A stretch of 64,000 bases of DNA from Thermomicrobium sp. CFH 73360. Its GTDB lineage: Bacteria; Chloroflexota; Chloroflexia; Thermomicrobiales; Thermomicrobiaceae. The stretch lies in the NCBI RefSeq assembly GCF_023806465.1, contig NZ_JAMSLS010000003.1:372001-436000 (forward strand), read 5' to 3'. The notes beneath the pieces are model-generated. The model did not search any database, was not told where the DNA came from, and was given only the letters and a program-made list of their open reading frames with translations. The stretch's first letter is position 1. The number at the start of each line of letters is the position of its first letter. Positions 42,173-51,709 of the stretch are shown here, piece after piece. The translations under genes were made by a program, and so were the position numbers.

Positions 42173-43135
42173 TCACTCACGGAGCGGGACATACAGACGG
42201 GGCCGCTCCTCGTAGGTCTCCATATCGAGAGTCTGCACAATGTACGTGGCATGAGGCGAGGTCGAAGCAGCTGCAACGTTGCCATTGCGATCCATAGCGA
42301 CAATATTCATGACTGTCTCGGCCTCAGCATATGGATCTTCAAGGTGTCGGAAATCCAGCATGGCTTGTCGAAGTGCATCCTCAAGGGGCAGTCCGAAGCG
42401 GAGGTACATCACGACGCTATGAGCTGTCGCACAGCGGATTGCCATTTCGCCACGGCCGGTACAGGCAGCGGCACCGTAGCGGTTGTCGGCATAGTTCCCT
42501 GCCCCGATGATCGGGGAGTCACCGAGCCGCCCAGGCCACTTGAACCCCCAGCCGCTTGTAGAGACCGCACAGGCGATATTCCCATCAAGATCCCGCACAA
42601 TGACATTGGTTGTACCGAACAGGTCCCGGTGGAGGAGCTCCGTCCAGCGACGGACGACCGACATGTAGAGCTGGTATCGATCCTCGTAAACGTTCTGTTC
42701 CGGGGCACGTTCACCGTGGATGACGGCCTGCCAGACTGCCTCGGCCTCGGGGGTGAGCAGATTGGCCACTTCAAACCCGTGGGTGCGAGCGAAGAGTTCG
42801 GCACCATCACCGACCAAGAGGACGTGCGGCGTGCACTCCATGACACGCCGTGCGATCTCGATCGGATGCGGATAGTGCTTGACTGCGCCGACGGCGCCGG
42901 CGGCCAATGTTCGTCCGTCCATGATGCTGGCATCCAGCTCAACTTCACCGAGCAGATTTGGAATGCCACCGGTTCCTACACCCTGATCACGAACATCATC
43001 CTCAACCGCTTTCACCGCGGCGATTGCGGCATCGACAGCAGAACCACCAGCACGAAGGATCCGGATCGCCGCCGGAAACCCAACTGCAGCGTTGCGACTT
43101 CCGACGACGATCCCGCGAACATCCTGAGAGCTCAT
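42173..43135 (-). CDS. Ntn-hydrolase asparaginase / glycosylasparaginase family
   Basis: 320 residues of the T2 family: self-cleaving precursors that release aspartate from glycosyl-asparagine, isoaspartyl peptides or asparagine. The alpha-part core is GGSAVDAAIAAVKAVEDD. The usual nucleophile Thr begins the beta chain; here the candidate is in DLFGTTNVIVRDLDGN, followed by the typical PGRLGDSPIIGAGNYAD and CTGRGE. The sequence before the Thr (FG rather than HD) differs from the common form, so cleavage should not be assumed. Confidence 0.85.
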   Translation of the reverse strand: MSSQDVRGIVVGSRNAAVGFPAAIRILRAGGSAVDAAIAAVKAVEDDVRDQGVGTGGIPNLLGEVELDASIMDGRTLAAGAVGAVKHYPHPIEIARRVMECTPHVLLVGDGAELFARTHGFEVANLLTPEAEAVWQAVIHGERAPEQNVYEDRYQLYMSVVRRWTELLHRDLFGTTNVIVRDLDGNIACAVSTSGWGFKWPGRLGDSPIIGAGNYADNRYGAAACTGRGEMAIRCATAHSVVMYLRFGLPLEDALRQAMLDFRHLEDPYAEAETVMNIVAMDRNGNVAAASTSPHATYIVQTLDMETYEERPRLYVPLRE

Positions 43136-43178
43136 GTAGTCGAGCCTCCCTCCTCAGGCAGGATTGCTCCCATGGCGG

Positions 43179-43823
43179 TTATCGGGCAGAGCGAATCGCC
43201 TGCTCGAAGTCCTGGCGCCACCAACGGAGAAAGAGCATACCGTCGTCTGCCCCGCTTATGGCCTCAACCGGGATTTCCATCTCATGCGGAGGAAGGCCAT
43301 GTCGGGCCGTAACATGGACGACCTGACCGTCTGGCAGCGACGCACAGAGCTCCTGGAGGTGGCCGACCCGCTCCCCCTCAGCGGTCACAATTGCCGCACC
43401 ACGATGCAAGACCGCATTCGCCTGGTCGATCGCTCGCACCAGTTCGCCGAGTTCAATCACTTCTGTCGACGGCGGCGATTCCTGCAGAGAAGCTGGTGGT
43501 AACCAACCGGGAATGAAGAAGGGAGTTGCTCGTTCACCGGTTAGTTGCCACACCAATTCGCCAGTGAAGAGTTCGCGGTGGAACTCTGGCAGTGTCTCCA
43601 GATCAGCACGCGAGCGACGGACAATAAGCCGCTCTTCATGCTCCGCTGTCTTGACGACCTGAAGTTCTCCCAGTGGAGCAACAAGACTGTGTCGAAGGAT
43701 CAATCCCCGCCGAATGACCACAGCATTGACGCGGTGCGACGTCGGATCCAGTAGCATCCACTCGACCGTTCCTGCCTCATGACCATCGTTCGTCCATAAC
43801 CGGTCGCCGAGACAGACGCGCAT
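43179..43823 (-). CDS. PRC-barrel-like protein with two modules
   Basis: 214 residues. The N-terminal half (GDRLWTNDGHEAGTVEWMLLD) and the C-terminal part (AIVTAEGERVGHLQELC, ending in a Trp-Trp motif) each look like a small PRC-type beta-barrel, separated by a Pro-rich linker. Such proteins bind other factors, for example in RNA processing or photosynthetic complexes; the role here is unknown. ATG 43823 has GGGGGG seven bases upstream. Confidence 0.6.
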   Translation of the reverse strand: MRVCLGDRLWTNDGHEAGTVEWMLLDPTSHRVNAVVIRRGLILRHSLVAPLGELQVVKTAEHEERLIVRRSRADLETLPEFHRELFTGELVWQLTGERATPFFIPGWLPPASLQESPPSTEVIELGELVRAIDQANAVLHRGAAIVTAEGERVGHLQELCASLPDGQVVHVTARHGLPPHEMEIPVEAISGADDGMLFLRWWRQDFEQAIRSAR

Positions 43824-43940
43824 CGTCATTCCCCCCTTGCTCGCCACCCGCACCGGCCGACTGCAGGGCCAGTCTAGCGGAGATTGAGCGATCCGGGGAG
43901 ACGCCCCGCTGCGCGAGGAGGGCAGCGAGAACCGTTGTAA

Positions 43941-44498
43941 CGGCGAAGAGGGCGAGACTCAGCGCATTTCCGAGTCCACCGAGTCGACGAAGCTCCCAAT
44001 GAGCGAGCAGATCGCCTGCGAGCCGTACCGCGGCTCCTTGGAAGTGCGATCTTCCGTTTTGTTGAGCCAGGTGTAGGCAGTTACGGTGAGGCACTCTGGT
44101 GGGCAGTGGTCACCGTCACGACCGTCGGATACGGTGACATCGCGCCGCAGACAGTTGCCGGGCGCATGGTCGCAGCCGTCCTGATGCTCGTGGGGATCGG
44201 CGTCATTGGGATGGTGACGAGTAGCTTGGCCACCTACTTTCTTGGTGGGCGAACCCGTGCTCAGCATCCAACTGTCGAGCATGTTCGCGAGCGCCTGGCG
44301 GTGTGGGACGAACTGGACACCACCGAGCGACAACGCCTGGCCGCCATGCTTTGGATCTTGGCCAACGAGGGGAACGAACTTGGCGCAGCTCGCCCAGTCT
44401 CACCGGAAGTCGTGCGAGAGCGTACCAACGCGCTTCGAGAGCGGGAGCATTGGTCGTCCGAGCGGACGCACCTCCTCAGCGACCAGACTGGCCAGTGA
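43941..44498 (+). pseudogene. K+ channel pore fragment, 5' end missing
   Basis: The frame reads a complete potassium-channel pore and inner helix: FVEPGVGSYGEALWW, the selectivity filter TVTTVGYGD, and LMLVGIGVIGMVTSSLATYFL, then a charged cytoplasmic tail. Upstream the frame is open for 165 bases to a stop at 43938, but contains no ATG, GTG or TTG and no outer membrane helix; the first possible start is GTG 44106, inside the pore. The protein would lack its first helix, so it is probably a truncated pseudogene. Its last 99 bases overlap the end of dnaE2 on the other strand. Confidence 0.7.
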
Positions 44499-47400
44499 TC
44501 CCTCGCGCTCAACTCGTCCGTCGATCACCAGCACCGGTTGGCGGCGCAGGAGCGCTCGGTACTGCTCGCGTACCGGCGGCGGGACGGTCACATTGACAAG
44601 TCCAGTCTCATCCTCGAGGGTCAGGAAAAGGACACCGCGCGCTGTTGGTGGCGCCTGCCGGCACACGACGAGTCCAGCGACACGAGCCGTTGTGCCGTGT
44701 GGCAATGTCCGCAGCCGGACAGCTGGAACGACACGCAGAAGCTGCCGCTGGCGTGCGTAGAGCTCCATCAGGTGACGATCGAGGCAAAAGCCGAGAATGG
44801 CATAGTCGAGAAACGTCTGCTCGACGGCATCCGGCTCGACGAACGAGACTGATGGTTCGAGTGCCTCCAGAAGACACGGCTGTGTCGTCTGCTCCGCTAC
44901 CACGGCGAGCAGCTCCCACAGGAGCTCGCGACGGCCTCGTCCAGGGGCAAGCGACGCAAAAGCACCGACGAGAACCAGGGCTTCGACCTGCGCTGCAGTG
45001 AGCGCAGCCCGCCGGACGACGTCAGCTGGGTCCCGGAACGGCTGTCTCGCCCGCTCCAAGACAATGCGTTCCGCTGTGGTTCGCCCAAGAGCACGGACCC
45101 CAGCAAGACCAAGCCGCACCGGCCCATGCACTGGATCGCCGGCAAGCGTTGCTCGCACCTCGCTCCGTACGACGTCCGGTGGCAGAACGCGGATACCGCG
45201 ACGCAGTGCATCCCAGACAAGTACTTCCGGCGCGTAGAAGCCCATCGGCTGGTTGTTCAAGAGAGCGCAGAGGAGAGCAGCCGGGTAATGTGCGCGGAGC
45301 CACAGCGTTTCGTAGGCTGTGCGAGCCAGCGCTGCAGCATGGCTTTTGCAGAAGCCGAACTCGGCAAATGCGGCCATCTGAGCGAAGATGCGCTCAGCAA
45401 CCGACCGTGGGACACCGTTGCGGTCGGCCCCGGCGAGGAAGTCACCGCGTAACGCCTCCATTGCTGCACGTGAGCGCTTACTCCCCATCGCGCGCCGGAA
45501 GGCATCAGCCTGACCAGCTGTCATCCCGGCGATCGCCATTGCAACCTCCAAGACCTGTTCCTGATAGAGGATGACGCCGAGCGTCTCGCGGAGAATGGGC
45601 TCAAGCTTTGGGTGAAGGAAGCGCACCGGCTCGATCCCTTGGCGGCGCCGAATATAGGGGTGCACCATACCGCCCTGGATTGGGCCGGGCCGAATGATCG
45701 CCACCTGGGCGATCAGATCCTCGAATCGTTCGGGACGTGTGCGCGGCAAGCTCTGCTGTTGTGCGCGACTCTCGACCTGATACGTCCCGATTGTGTCTGC
45801 CTCTTGCAACAGCCGGTAGACAGCTGGATCGTCGAGCGGTAGCTGTTCCAGATCGATCTGGATGCCGCTCACCCGCTCAATCAGTTCAACCGCCTCGTGA
45901 ACAACCGAGATGGCACGCACGCAGAGCAGATCGGTTTTGATCAGTCCCGCTTCCTCAATATCCCGTTTGTCCCAGCCCAGGACAATCCGTCCCGGCATCC
46001 GCGAGGGCTCGACGGTGGTCAGCTCCACAACCGGTCGGCCGGTGATGACCATGCCACCGACATGGACAGAAAGATGACGCGGAATGTCTTCCAACGCTGG
46101 GGCCAGACGCACGAGCCACTTGAGCCGGCGTTGTTCTTCCTCATTGAGACGTGGCATGAGCGTGCGCGCAACTGCTGCGAGCGGCTCGCCGAGGCGTCCC
46201 TGGCTCTTGGCGAGCTCGTCGACCAGCTCTGGTGGCAACGCAAGAACGCGCCCAAGGTCACGAATTGCGCTACGGGCCTGGAATGTGACATAATTGCAGA
46301 CCATAGCAGCATGGTCGACGCCATAGGTGGCATAAACGTAGGCAATGGCTCGCTCGCGGTCTTCAAGACCAAAGTCGATATCGATGTCCGGCATCGAGGG
46401 ACGCTCTTCGTTGAGGAAGCGCTCGAAGAGCAGACGATGGGCAAGCGGATCGACCTGCGTAATCCCCAAGCAGTAGGCGACGAGCGAGTCAGCTGCTGAG
46501 CCGCGCCCGCGTCCGCGGAAGCGATTGGCGAGATCGGCGCAGATCAAGAAGAACTCAGCGACGCCGAGCCGCTCAATGACGCCAAGTTCGTGTTCAAGCT
46601 GCCGCACGACCGGCTCGGAGAGCGTGCCGTAGCGGCGTTGTGCTCCCTCGTAGGCCTGGCGACGCAAGACCTGCATCGGTGTCTCGCCAGGCGGAACGAG
46701 ATGGGGGAGTGGTGGGAAGCGGACCTGACGAAAATCGAGCGAGACCTGGCAGCGCTCAGCGAGGCGCACCGTGTTGACCAGAGCCTCCGGCAGGTGGTGA
46801 AACCGGCAAGCCATCGTCGCCGGTGGGACGAGTCTATAGGCCGACGAGGTCTTGCGGGCTGGGTGTGGGGTATCGACGGTAATGCCCTCCCGAATGCAGA
46901 CGAGCACGTCTTGCAGACGCCAGCTCTGCTCATCGAGATAGTGAACATTACCAGTCACGACGACTGAGAGGCCGGTGGCTTCGGCCAGATTGACCAGCTC
47001 GCTCACCCGCTGGCGATCGCCACGCTCACCGTGGTCCTCGAGCTCCACAAAGCAGCGCTCTGGGCCAAAGAGGCGGGCCAGACGGGTAGTCCAGGCCCAG
47101 GCTGCGGCTCGTCCGTCACGGGCAAGCGCGCGAGCAATCGGCCCTTCTCGGCAGCCAGTGAGGATGATGAGTCCATCGTGCCACTCTGCCAGCCACTTCC
47201 AGGGGAGTGCAACCGCGCGTCGTCCCGGTGAACCTTCGAGAGCGAGCTGCGTGCCGGTCGATTCAGGGCCATCAGGGGTCGACCATCCAAGGCGAGCTGC
47301 CGAGAGGAGGCGCGCCAGCGTCGCGTAACCGCGGTCATTCTCAGCCAGGAGTGTGAGATGACTCCCGTCCTCCATGGTCACCTCAGCCCCAACAACGGGA

Positions 47401-47585
47401 TGAATCCCTGCACGCTCAGCAGCACGGACAAAGCGAACGACACCATGCAGCGCATCGTGGTCGGTGAGTGCGAGATGCTGGTAGCCCAGCGCGGCAGCTC
47501 GCTCGATGAGCTGCTCGGGTTGGCACGGCGCATCGAGGAGTGAGAAACAGGAGTGTGCGTGGAGCTCGGCGTACGGTGCAGTCAT
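44400..47585 (-). CDS. dnaE2: Error-prone DNA polymerase III alpha subunit (DnaE2/ImuC)
   Basis: 1061 residues, the length typical of ImuC. The N-terminal PHP domain (about 5-210) begins YAELHAHSCFSLLDA with ALTDHDALHG. The polymerase active site has PDIDIDF at about 399-405, and FGFCKSHAAALA is also typical. An OB domain with ARVAGLVVCRQAPPTARG ends the protein, and there is no C-terminal tau-binding tail. It performs mutagenic translesion synthesis with ImuA and ImuB, whose genes lie directly upstream (14 bases). GGAG-AAGGGAGG precedes the ATG. Confidence 0.95.
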   Translation of the reverse strand: MTAPYAELHAHSCFSLLDAPCQPEQLIERAAALGYQHLALTDHDALHGVVRFVRAAERAGIHPVVGAEVTMEDGSHLTLLAENDRGYATLARLLSAARLGWSTPDGPESTGTQLALEGSPGRRAVALPWKWLAEWHDGLIILTGCREGPIARALARDGRAAAWAWTTRLARLFGPERCFVELEDHGERGDRQRVSELVNLAEATGLSVVVTGNVHYLDEQSWRLQDVLVCIREGITVDTPHPARKTSSAYRLVPPATMACRFHHLPEALVNTVRLAERCQVSLDFRQVRFPPLPHLVPPGETPMQVLRRQAYEGAQRRYGTLSEPVVRQLEHELGVIERLGVAEFFLICADLANRFRGRGRGSAADSLVAYCLGITQVDPLAHRLLFERFLNEERPSMPDIDIDFGLEDRERAIAYVYATYGVDHAAMVCNYVTFQARSAIRDLGRVLALPPELVDELAKSQGRLGEPLAAVARTLMPRLNEEEQRRLKWLVRLAPALEDIPRHLSVHVGGMVITGRPVVELTTVEPSRMPGRIVLGWDKRDIEEAGLIKTDLLCVRAISVVHEAVELIERVSGIQIDLEQLPLDDPAVYRLLQEADTIGTYQVESRAQQQSLPRTRPERFEDLIAQVAIIRPGPIQGGMVHPYIRRRQGIEPVRFLHPKLEPILRETLGVILYQEQVLEVAMAIAGMTAGQADAFRRAMGSKRSRAAMEALRGDFLAGADRNGVPRSVAERIFAQMAAFAEFGFCKSHAAALARTAYETLWLRAHYPAALLCALLNNQPMGFYAPEVLVWDALRRGIRVLPPDVVRSEVRATLAGDPVHGPVRLGLAGVRALGRTTAERIVLERARQPFRDPADVVRRAALTAAQVEALVLVGAFASLAPGRGRRELLWELLAVVAEQTTQPCLLEALEPSVSFVEPDAVEQTFLDYAILGFCLDRHLMELYARQRQLLRVVPAVRLRTLPHGTTARVAGLVVCRQAPPTARGVLFLTLEDETGLVNVTVPPPVREQYRALLRRQPVLVIDGRVEREGSLASLVAEEVRPLGRPMLPLSKRVGTLSHDFR

Positions 47586-47599
47586 GGCCTCCCTTCTCC

Positions 47600-48829
47600 T
47601 CAGTCAAGGCGGCTGACCAGCCGCCACTGGTCGTCGCGTGCATCCCAGCTCAGGAGGAGTCGCTGACCGTCTGCAAGCTCCACCCATCCTGTTCGGCGAT
47701 GCTGTCTCTCTGGCCACCAGAGATCGATCCGTTCCCAGGGGCCACTCCGAACGACACGCAGGCGTTGCCCAGCAACGTCCAGCCACCAGTTTTGTGCGCG
47801 CCGAATCAACCGCACTGGCTCGCCACGAGCAGGATGCGCCTCCTCGTTCGCGAGCCCCTCCAGACGCCAGCGCTGTTCGGGGAGCGGGGCAACTGGGCAA
47901 TGCTCAACGACCCGCACGACGTGTCCCGGCACCAGGCGCTGGGCGAGGGTGAAGACCCGCTCACGCTCCTTGCGCCGACTCGGAGCCTCGACAAGCAAAC
48001 CCGGCTGGTGCGCTGTGACAGTGCCATGCGCGTCGATGACGAGTCGGAGCAGCGTCACGGCCCCGGGAAGCACGCAGCGTAGGGCAAGGGCACGAGCACT
48101 CTCGGCGAGTTCCTCTGCTGTCCGCAGCGGATATGGGAAATGTCGACGACGCGACGTACTCCGCCCATCCTCGGCGACAAGTTCGAGTTGCAGGCGCCAG
48201 GCAACGTGACCGAGCCGATTGAGCGCCTCCATTGCCTGCGCTGCTAATGCATGGAGCGTGAGTGCGAGCGCATCACTCGTCACAGCTGGCGGCTCGAGCG
48301 TCCGCTCAAAGCGGAGCGGCTCGACTGGCACTTGGCCACGGAACGGTATCGGGTCGTCACCCCGTGCAATCCGATGGGCAGTGAGCGCTTCTGTACCAAA
48401 GCGTCGCTGAATACTTCCTGGTGGCAAGTCAGCGAACTGACCAATTGTCGAAACACCGAGCGCACGGAGTCGCGCCAACACCTGGCGCGGGAGCGGCAGC
48501 CACTCGAGTGGAAGCGGGCGAAGGAAAGCGCGTGCTTCGCCGATCGGGACAACCGTGACCTCTCCCGTCGCCGCGAGCCGTGCTGCGACGCGAGCAATCC
48601 ACGGCGTCGCTGCGATGCCAAGTCGGCCAGCCCCACCAGCTGCTGCGAGTGCAGCAAGCACTGCTTGGCCATAACGCTGCTCGTCACCGTAGAGGAGTCG
48701 GACACCACTTGCCTCGAACCAAACACCGGTTCGCTCCTCGTCCAACTGGACAGCCGGAGTAAGTGGGGTGAGCACCTCAGCAAGCGAGACGCTTGGTAAG
48801 CGGTCGAGCCAGAGATAGCCAACGCGCAC
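47600..48829 (-). CDS. imuB: ImuB, catalytically inactive Y-family-like polymerase
   Basis: 409 residues. ImuB is a non-catalytic hub that links DnaE2 to the sliding clamp. Recognisable parts are the N-terminal VGYLWLDRLP, then ATPWIARVAARLA, the helix-hairpin-helix ARLRALGVSTIGQFADLP, and a little-finger region. It is shorter than usual (near 500): about 60 residues between LPSVSLAEV and LTPAVQLDE seem absent, and no palm carboxylates are present. GTG 48829 follows GAGGAGGA. The start overlaps the imuA stop by 53 bases. Confidence 0.87.
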   Translation of the reverse strand: MRVGYLWLDRLPSVSLAEVLTPLTPAVQLDEERTGVWFEASGVRLLYGDEQRYGQAVLAALAAAGGAGRLGIAATPWIARVAARLAATGEVTVVPIGEARAFLRPLPLEWLPLPRQVLARLRALGVSTIGQFADLPPGSIQRRFGTEALTAHRIARGDDPIPFRGQVPVEPLRFERTLEPPAVTSDALALTLHALAAQAMEALNRLGHVAWRLQLELVAEDGRSTSRRRHFPYPLRTAEELAESARALALRCVLPGAVTLLRLVIDAHGTVTAHQPGLLVEAPSRRKERERVFTLAQRLVPGHVVRVVEHCPVAPLPEQRWRLEGLANEEAHPARGEPVRLIRRAQNWWLDVAGQRLRVVRSGPWERIDLWWPERQHRRTGWVELADGQRLLLSWDARDDQWRLVSRLD

Positions 48830-49868
48830 GGAGCTCCTCCTCAAGTTGTGACCAAAGCGCAGGATCACTGGTGAGTCGTGCCGCTGCTGCCTCGCGGCTC
48901 CGGCCGAGCACGGTATTCGCGAAGGTCAAGCCGAGCGGGTGCTGGACGATGATCCCCCCGACGAGCGCAAGATCGATCCGCTCAAGAGCAAGGCGGACTC
49001 CCTCGCGCTCGCTGAACTCGACCGGGACGGGCGGCTCGCATAACGGCCAACGGGGACTCCGCTCCACATGGATGCGGACGCGGAGCCCACTGGGCAGCAT
49101 GGTCGAACCGAAGGGATTCGGCGGCACGAGTTGGGCGAGTGGCTCGAGACGCAGGCGGAGTTGGGCTGCTGCAAGCCCGGGTCCGCTCGCCCGGTCGCGG
49201 ACCACGACGAGCGCGGTTGGCCGACCGCGGAGGAGCGGGCGAAGCTGCCGGAGTCCGCGCTCAAGTGCTGAGCGAGTTGCCCAGTGTGGAGGAAGATCGA
49301 GCACCACAAGATCGAGCGCATCAGCAAGGAGCAGGAGGCGAGCAAGTTCCAAGGCCTCAGTCAGTGTGCGCGGCAAGGCGAGGAGAAGGTCGCGCAGGTC
49401 AACGCCCCAGCGATGGAGGCGATCGAAGTCGGCACCATGCGCAGCGTCGAGATATGCCGCCCAGCCACCGATCCGCTGTGTCGTCCGCACAAGCCAGCTC
49501 GCGAGTGTCCGCTTCCCGGAATAGGGTGGGCCAGCAAGTTCGGTGAGTCGCCCGCGAGGGATTCCGCCACCAAGTGCGAGGTCGAGCCCTAGGAGCTCGG
49601 TCGGCAGAGCACGCGGATTCCGGACGCACTGTGTGGGGACACACTCAGTGCACGCTGCGTGTGAGGAAGAAGGCTGTGTCCAGTCAAGCAGGACATGCGG
49701 CCCAAACCGTTCAACGAGCAGCCGGCGGAGGGAGGCGATCCGCTCGCGGCGAGGATCAACTGCGGATAGCGTGGCGGCTGTGCCCTCACTGGTCGATATC
49801 CCTGGTGCAAGTGAGGTGCTCTCTGTCCGAGTGTTCGCTCGCAACGGAGTCGTCTGAACTCCTGGCAC
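48777..49868 (-). CDS. imuA: ImuA, RecA-like mutasome protein
   Basis: 363 residues. The RecA/SulA-like core includes GLDLALGGGIPRGRLTELAG, a Walker A-like GPPYSGKRTLASW and the Walker B-like ALDLVVLDLPP. ImuA supports DnaE2-dependent mutagenesis. A short Cys motif CTECVPTQCV precedes the core. Start choice: GTG 49868 has AAAGGGGG; the earlier ATG 49919 lies within or before the expected transcription start, because a TATTAC box covers 49921-49926. First gene of the imuA-imuB-dnaE2 operon. Confidence 0.87.
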   Translation of the reverse strand: MPGVQTTPLRANTRTESTSLAPGISTSEGTAATLSAVDPRRERIASLRRLLVERFGPHVLLDWTQPSSSHAACTECVPTQCVRNPRALPTELLGLDLALGGGIPRGRLTELAGPPYSGKRTLASWLVRTTQRIGGWAAYLDAAHGADFDRLHRWGVDLRDLLLALPRTLTEALELARLLLLADALDLVVLDLPPHWATRSALERGLRQLRPLLRGRPTALVVVRDRASGPGLAAAQLRLRLEPLAQLVPPNPFGSTMLPSGLRVRIHVERSPRWPLCEPPVPVEFSEREGVRLALERIDLALVGGIIVQHPLGLTFANTVLGRSREAAAARLTSDPALWSQLEEELRARWLSLARPLTKRLAC

Positions 49869-49926
49869 GTGTCCCCCTTTCCGTGCCCCATCGTACCTCG
49901 CACATTCGTTCGGATTCATCGTAATA

Positions 49927-49938
49927 GAACACCTGTTC
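49927..49938 (-). promoter_or_regulatory. LexA (SOS) box of the mutasome operon
   Basis: GAACAGGTGTTC on the minus strand fits the Gram-positive-type LexA consensus GAAC-N4-GTTC exactly. It lies between a TTGACT (-35-like) and a TATTAC (-10), so LexA would block the promoter. The spacing between these hexamers is short (14 bases). Confidence 0.8.
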
Positions 49939-50741
49939 GCAGTCAAGAGTTGCCCTAGAGGCACAAGAGAAGCACGTACTTGTCTCTTGCCGAGCAGCCG
50001 GTAGGCCCTTCAAGGGGAGCGGCACGACGCTTGCACGGGGGCATAGTTCAACCAGGCTGATCACTGTGCCCTAAACCGGGGCAACTCCCATTGTCAGGCA
50101 CAATGCTGTCGCCTCGTGTCAACTCTCGAACAGATCGAGCAATCCTTCGCTGGCCAGTTGGCGTCGCACGGGAGCTCGTGCCTCCACCCCCGGCTTTGGG
50201 AGCGCGCGGGAGGTCAGGCGGTTCCACAGGCGGAGCTACCGCTCTACCGGTGCAGCTCGCTCGGCGTCGAGTTCGCAGCGTGAGCCAGGGCCACGGGAAG
50301 GCTGCGGCGAGCGCAGCCTGCACTCCTGCGCTGAGGGGATCATCCATTCACTGCCATGGGCCGTGCCACACGCTCTCGCCGATCAGCACCAGCTCAACCC
50401 GGCACAAGGGCCACGCTCCGGAGCCGGCTATACGAGCGGCTGGACTTGTCCCGGTTCAGCCGGCGGCCGATGAGCGCCTCACCCCGAACAGGAGAAGCAC
50501 GCTGAGCATCCAGATCAGCCAGCGTGTCGGTGATCGTTCCCGACGGCATGACAATCCGCTCCCTTTCCGGCTTCACCCCTCTGCGGTCGCTCGCGCATCT
50601 TGAGTCAACCCTGACAGGCACATGTTCCTCGCGCTGCATGACCCATAGATCCCTCGGTTCGGAAAGACGACGAGTGCTTGTGCACCCAAACGTGTCCCTG
50701 CGCCCTGACCAGCATGCCAAGCCCAAGGCGGCACGCTGCCT
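49939..50741. other. Gene-poor stretch, no supported gene
   Basis: About 800 bases upstream of the mutasome promoter. Open frames are Arg/Pro/Ser-rich shadows. A hydrophobic patch around 50480-50530 on the minus strand (TRWLIWMLSVLLLFGV) may be a remnant of a membrane protein, but I find no consistent start. No repeats seen. Confidence 0.4.
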
Positions 50742-51089
50742 TCATGCCCGTTGTGATCCCCCCTGGCCTTCTGTTCGCTCCAGCCGGCAGGATCGCCTGA
50801 CCACCCACCAGGCACCAGCGATCGAGCCGCCTGCCCAGACGAGTGCAACCAGGCTGCGCAGCCCAATGGGGCTCCCCGCCAATTCGGCATCCCAGATCGG
50901 CCCTTGGCGAATTCCCAGCCAGAGGGCTGTCGTGAAGAGCCAGGCGACGAAGAGTTCGTAGACCCAGTCGAGCAGGCGAAAATGACGAAAGCGCCGCACA
51001 ATCCTGAATGTGCCGACTGCGATCCCGAGGGCAACACCGCCAAAGTAGGCGATCGCAGAGAAGAGCGGATACCACTCGTTCCACTGCAT
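50742..51089 (-). CDS. Small membrane protein, unknown
   Basis: 115 residues with three likely helices (LFSAIAYFGGVALGIAVG, ELFVAWLFTTALWLGI, LVALVWAGGSIAGAWWVV) and a basic patch RRFRHFR. ATG 51089 has GAGGAG eight bases upstream. No family recognised. A second small membrane protein lies 230 bases away on the same strand. Confidence 0.6.
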   Translation of the reverse strand: MQWNEWYPLFSAIAYFGGVALGIAVGTFRIVRRFRHFRLLDWVYELFVAWLFTTALWLGIRQGPIWDAELAGSPIGLRSLVALVWAGGSIAGAWWVVRRSCRLERTEGQGGSQRA

Positions 51090-51316
51090 CCTCATCACTC
51101 CTCACCCGACGCCAAGCATCTTGCTTATGGTCCCCATGGAGGTTCCTGCCAGCAGCAATGGTGCCGCCAGGCGCACGAGCATGCCAAGCAATGTATAGTG
51201 ATCGTCACCCGAGATGAGACGTTGTCAAAATCACGAATATTGGATTCTTTGCGGCAATCGTTGGTACTCAACGACGTCCAGCTTGTCCTCGCTGCCTACC
51301 TCGAAGAGATATCGCT

Positions 51317-51709
51317 TTATCCAGCCATGTCGACGGTGGATCCGTTGTTGCTGGCACGGTGGGCTCGATGGCGCACTCCTCGCTTAATCCAGTACCAGAG
51401 AAAGGCGCCGGTGAATATTGTCTGGAGGAGTGTCAGGTAGGGATCATCCATGTACGGTTGGGGGCCAGTGCGTAGCGTGTAGAGATGGTGACCGAGGCCG
51501 AGAATGCTTCCGAAGCCCCCGATGAGGCGCCAGTGCCAGCGACCCGGACCGGTCTGGTCAGAGCGCCGCCCGAGGAAGAGCCCAGTTGTCAGAATCGGGA
51601 TGACGCAGAGCAGCATGACCAGCCAGAGGATCCAATGAATGGTTGCCCCGTGCAGAACGATACCTTCACCTCTGGACGACTCAGGGCAAGGACGCGAGCA
51701 CTCACTCAT
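51317..51709 (-). CDS. Small membrane protein, unknown
   Basis: About 130 residues from ATG 51709, with hydrophobic segments WILWLVMLLCVIPILTTGLFL, LIGGFGSILGLGHHLY and LTLLQTIFTGAFLWYW. The frame is open up to 51940 and the extra N-terminal part (YWLDLLLCLWC, WWMVLYSVL) is also hydrophobic, so the true start may be earlier. Several His and Trp occur near the membrane faces. No family recognised. Confidence 0.45.
   Translation of the reverse strand: MSECSRPCPESSRGEGIVLHGATIHWILWLVMLLCVIPILTTGLFLGRRSDQTGPGRWHWRLIGGFGSILGLGHHLYTLRTGPQPYMDDPYLTLLQTIFTGAFLWYWIKRGVRHRAHRASNNGSTVDMAG

Noticed and set aside
50457-50554. Possible mini-protein with one membrane helix
   Set aside because: I could not find a start and stop in one frame with a ribosome-binding site; left as a possible remnant.
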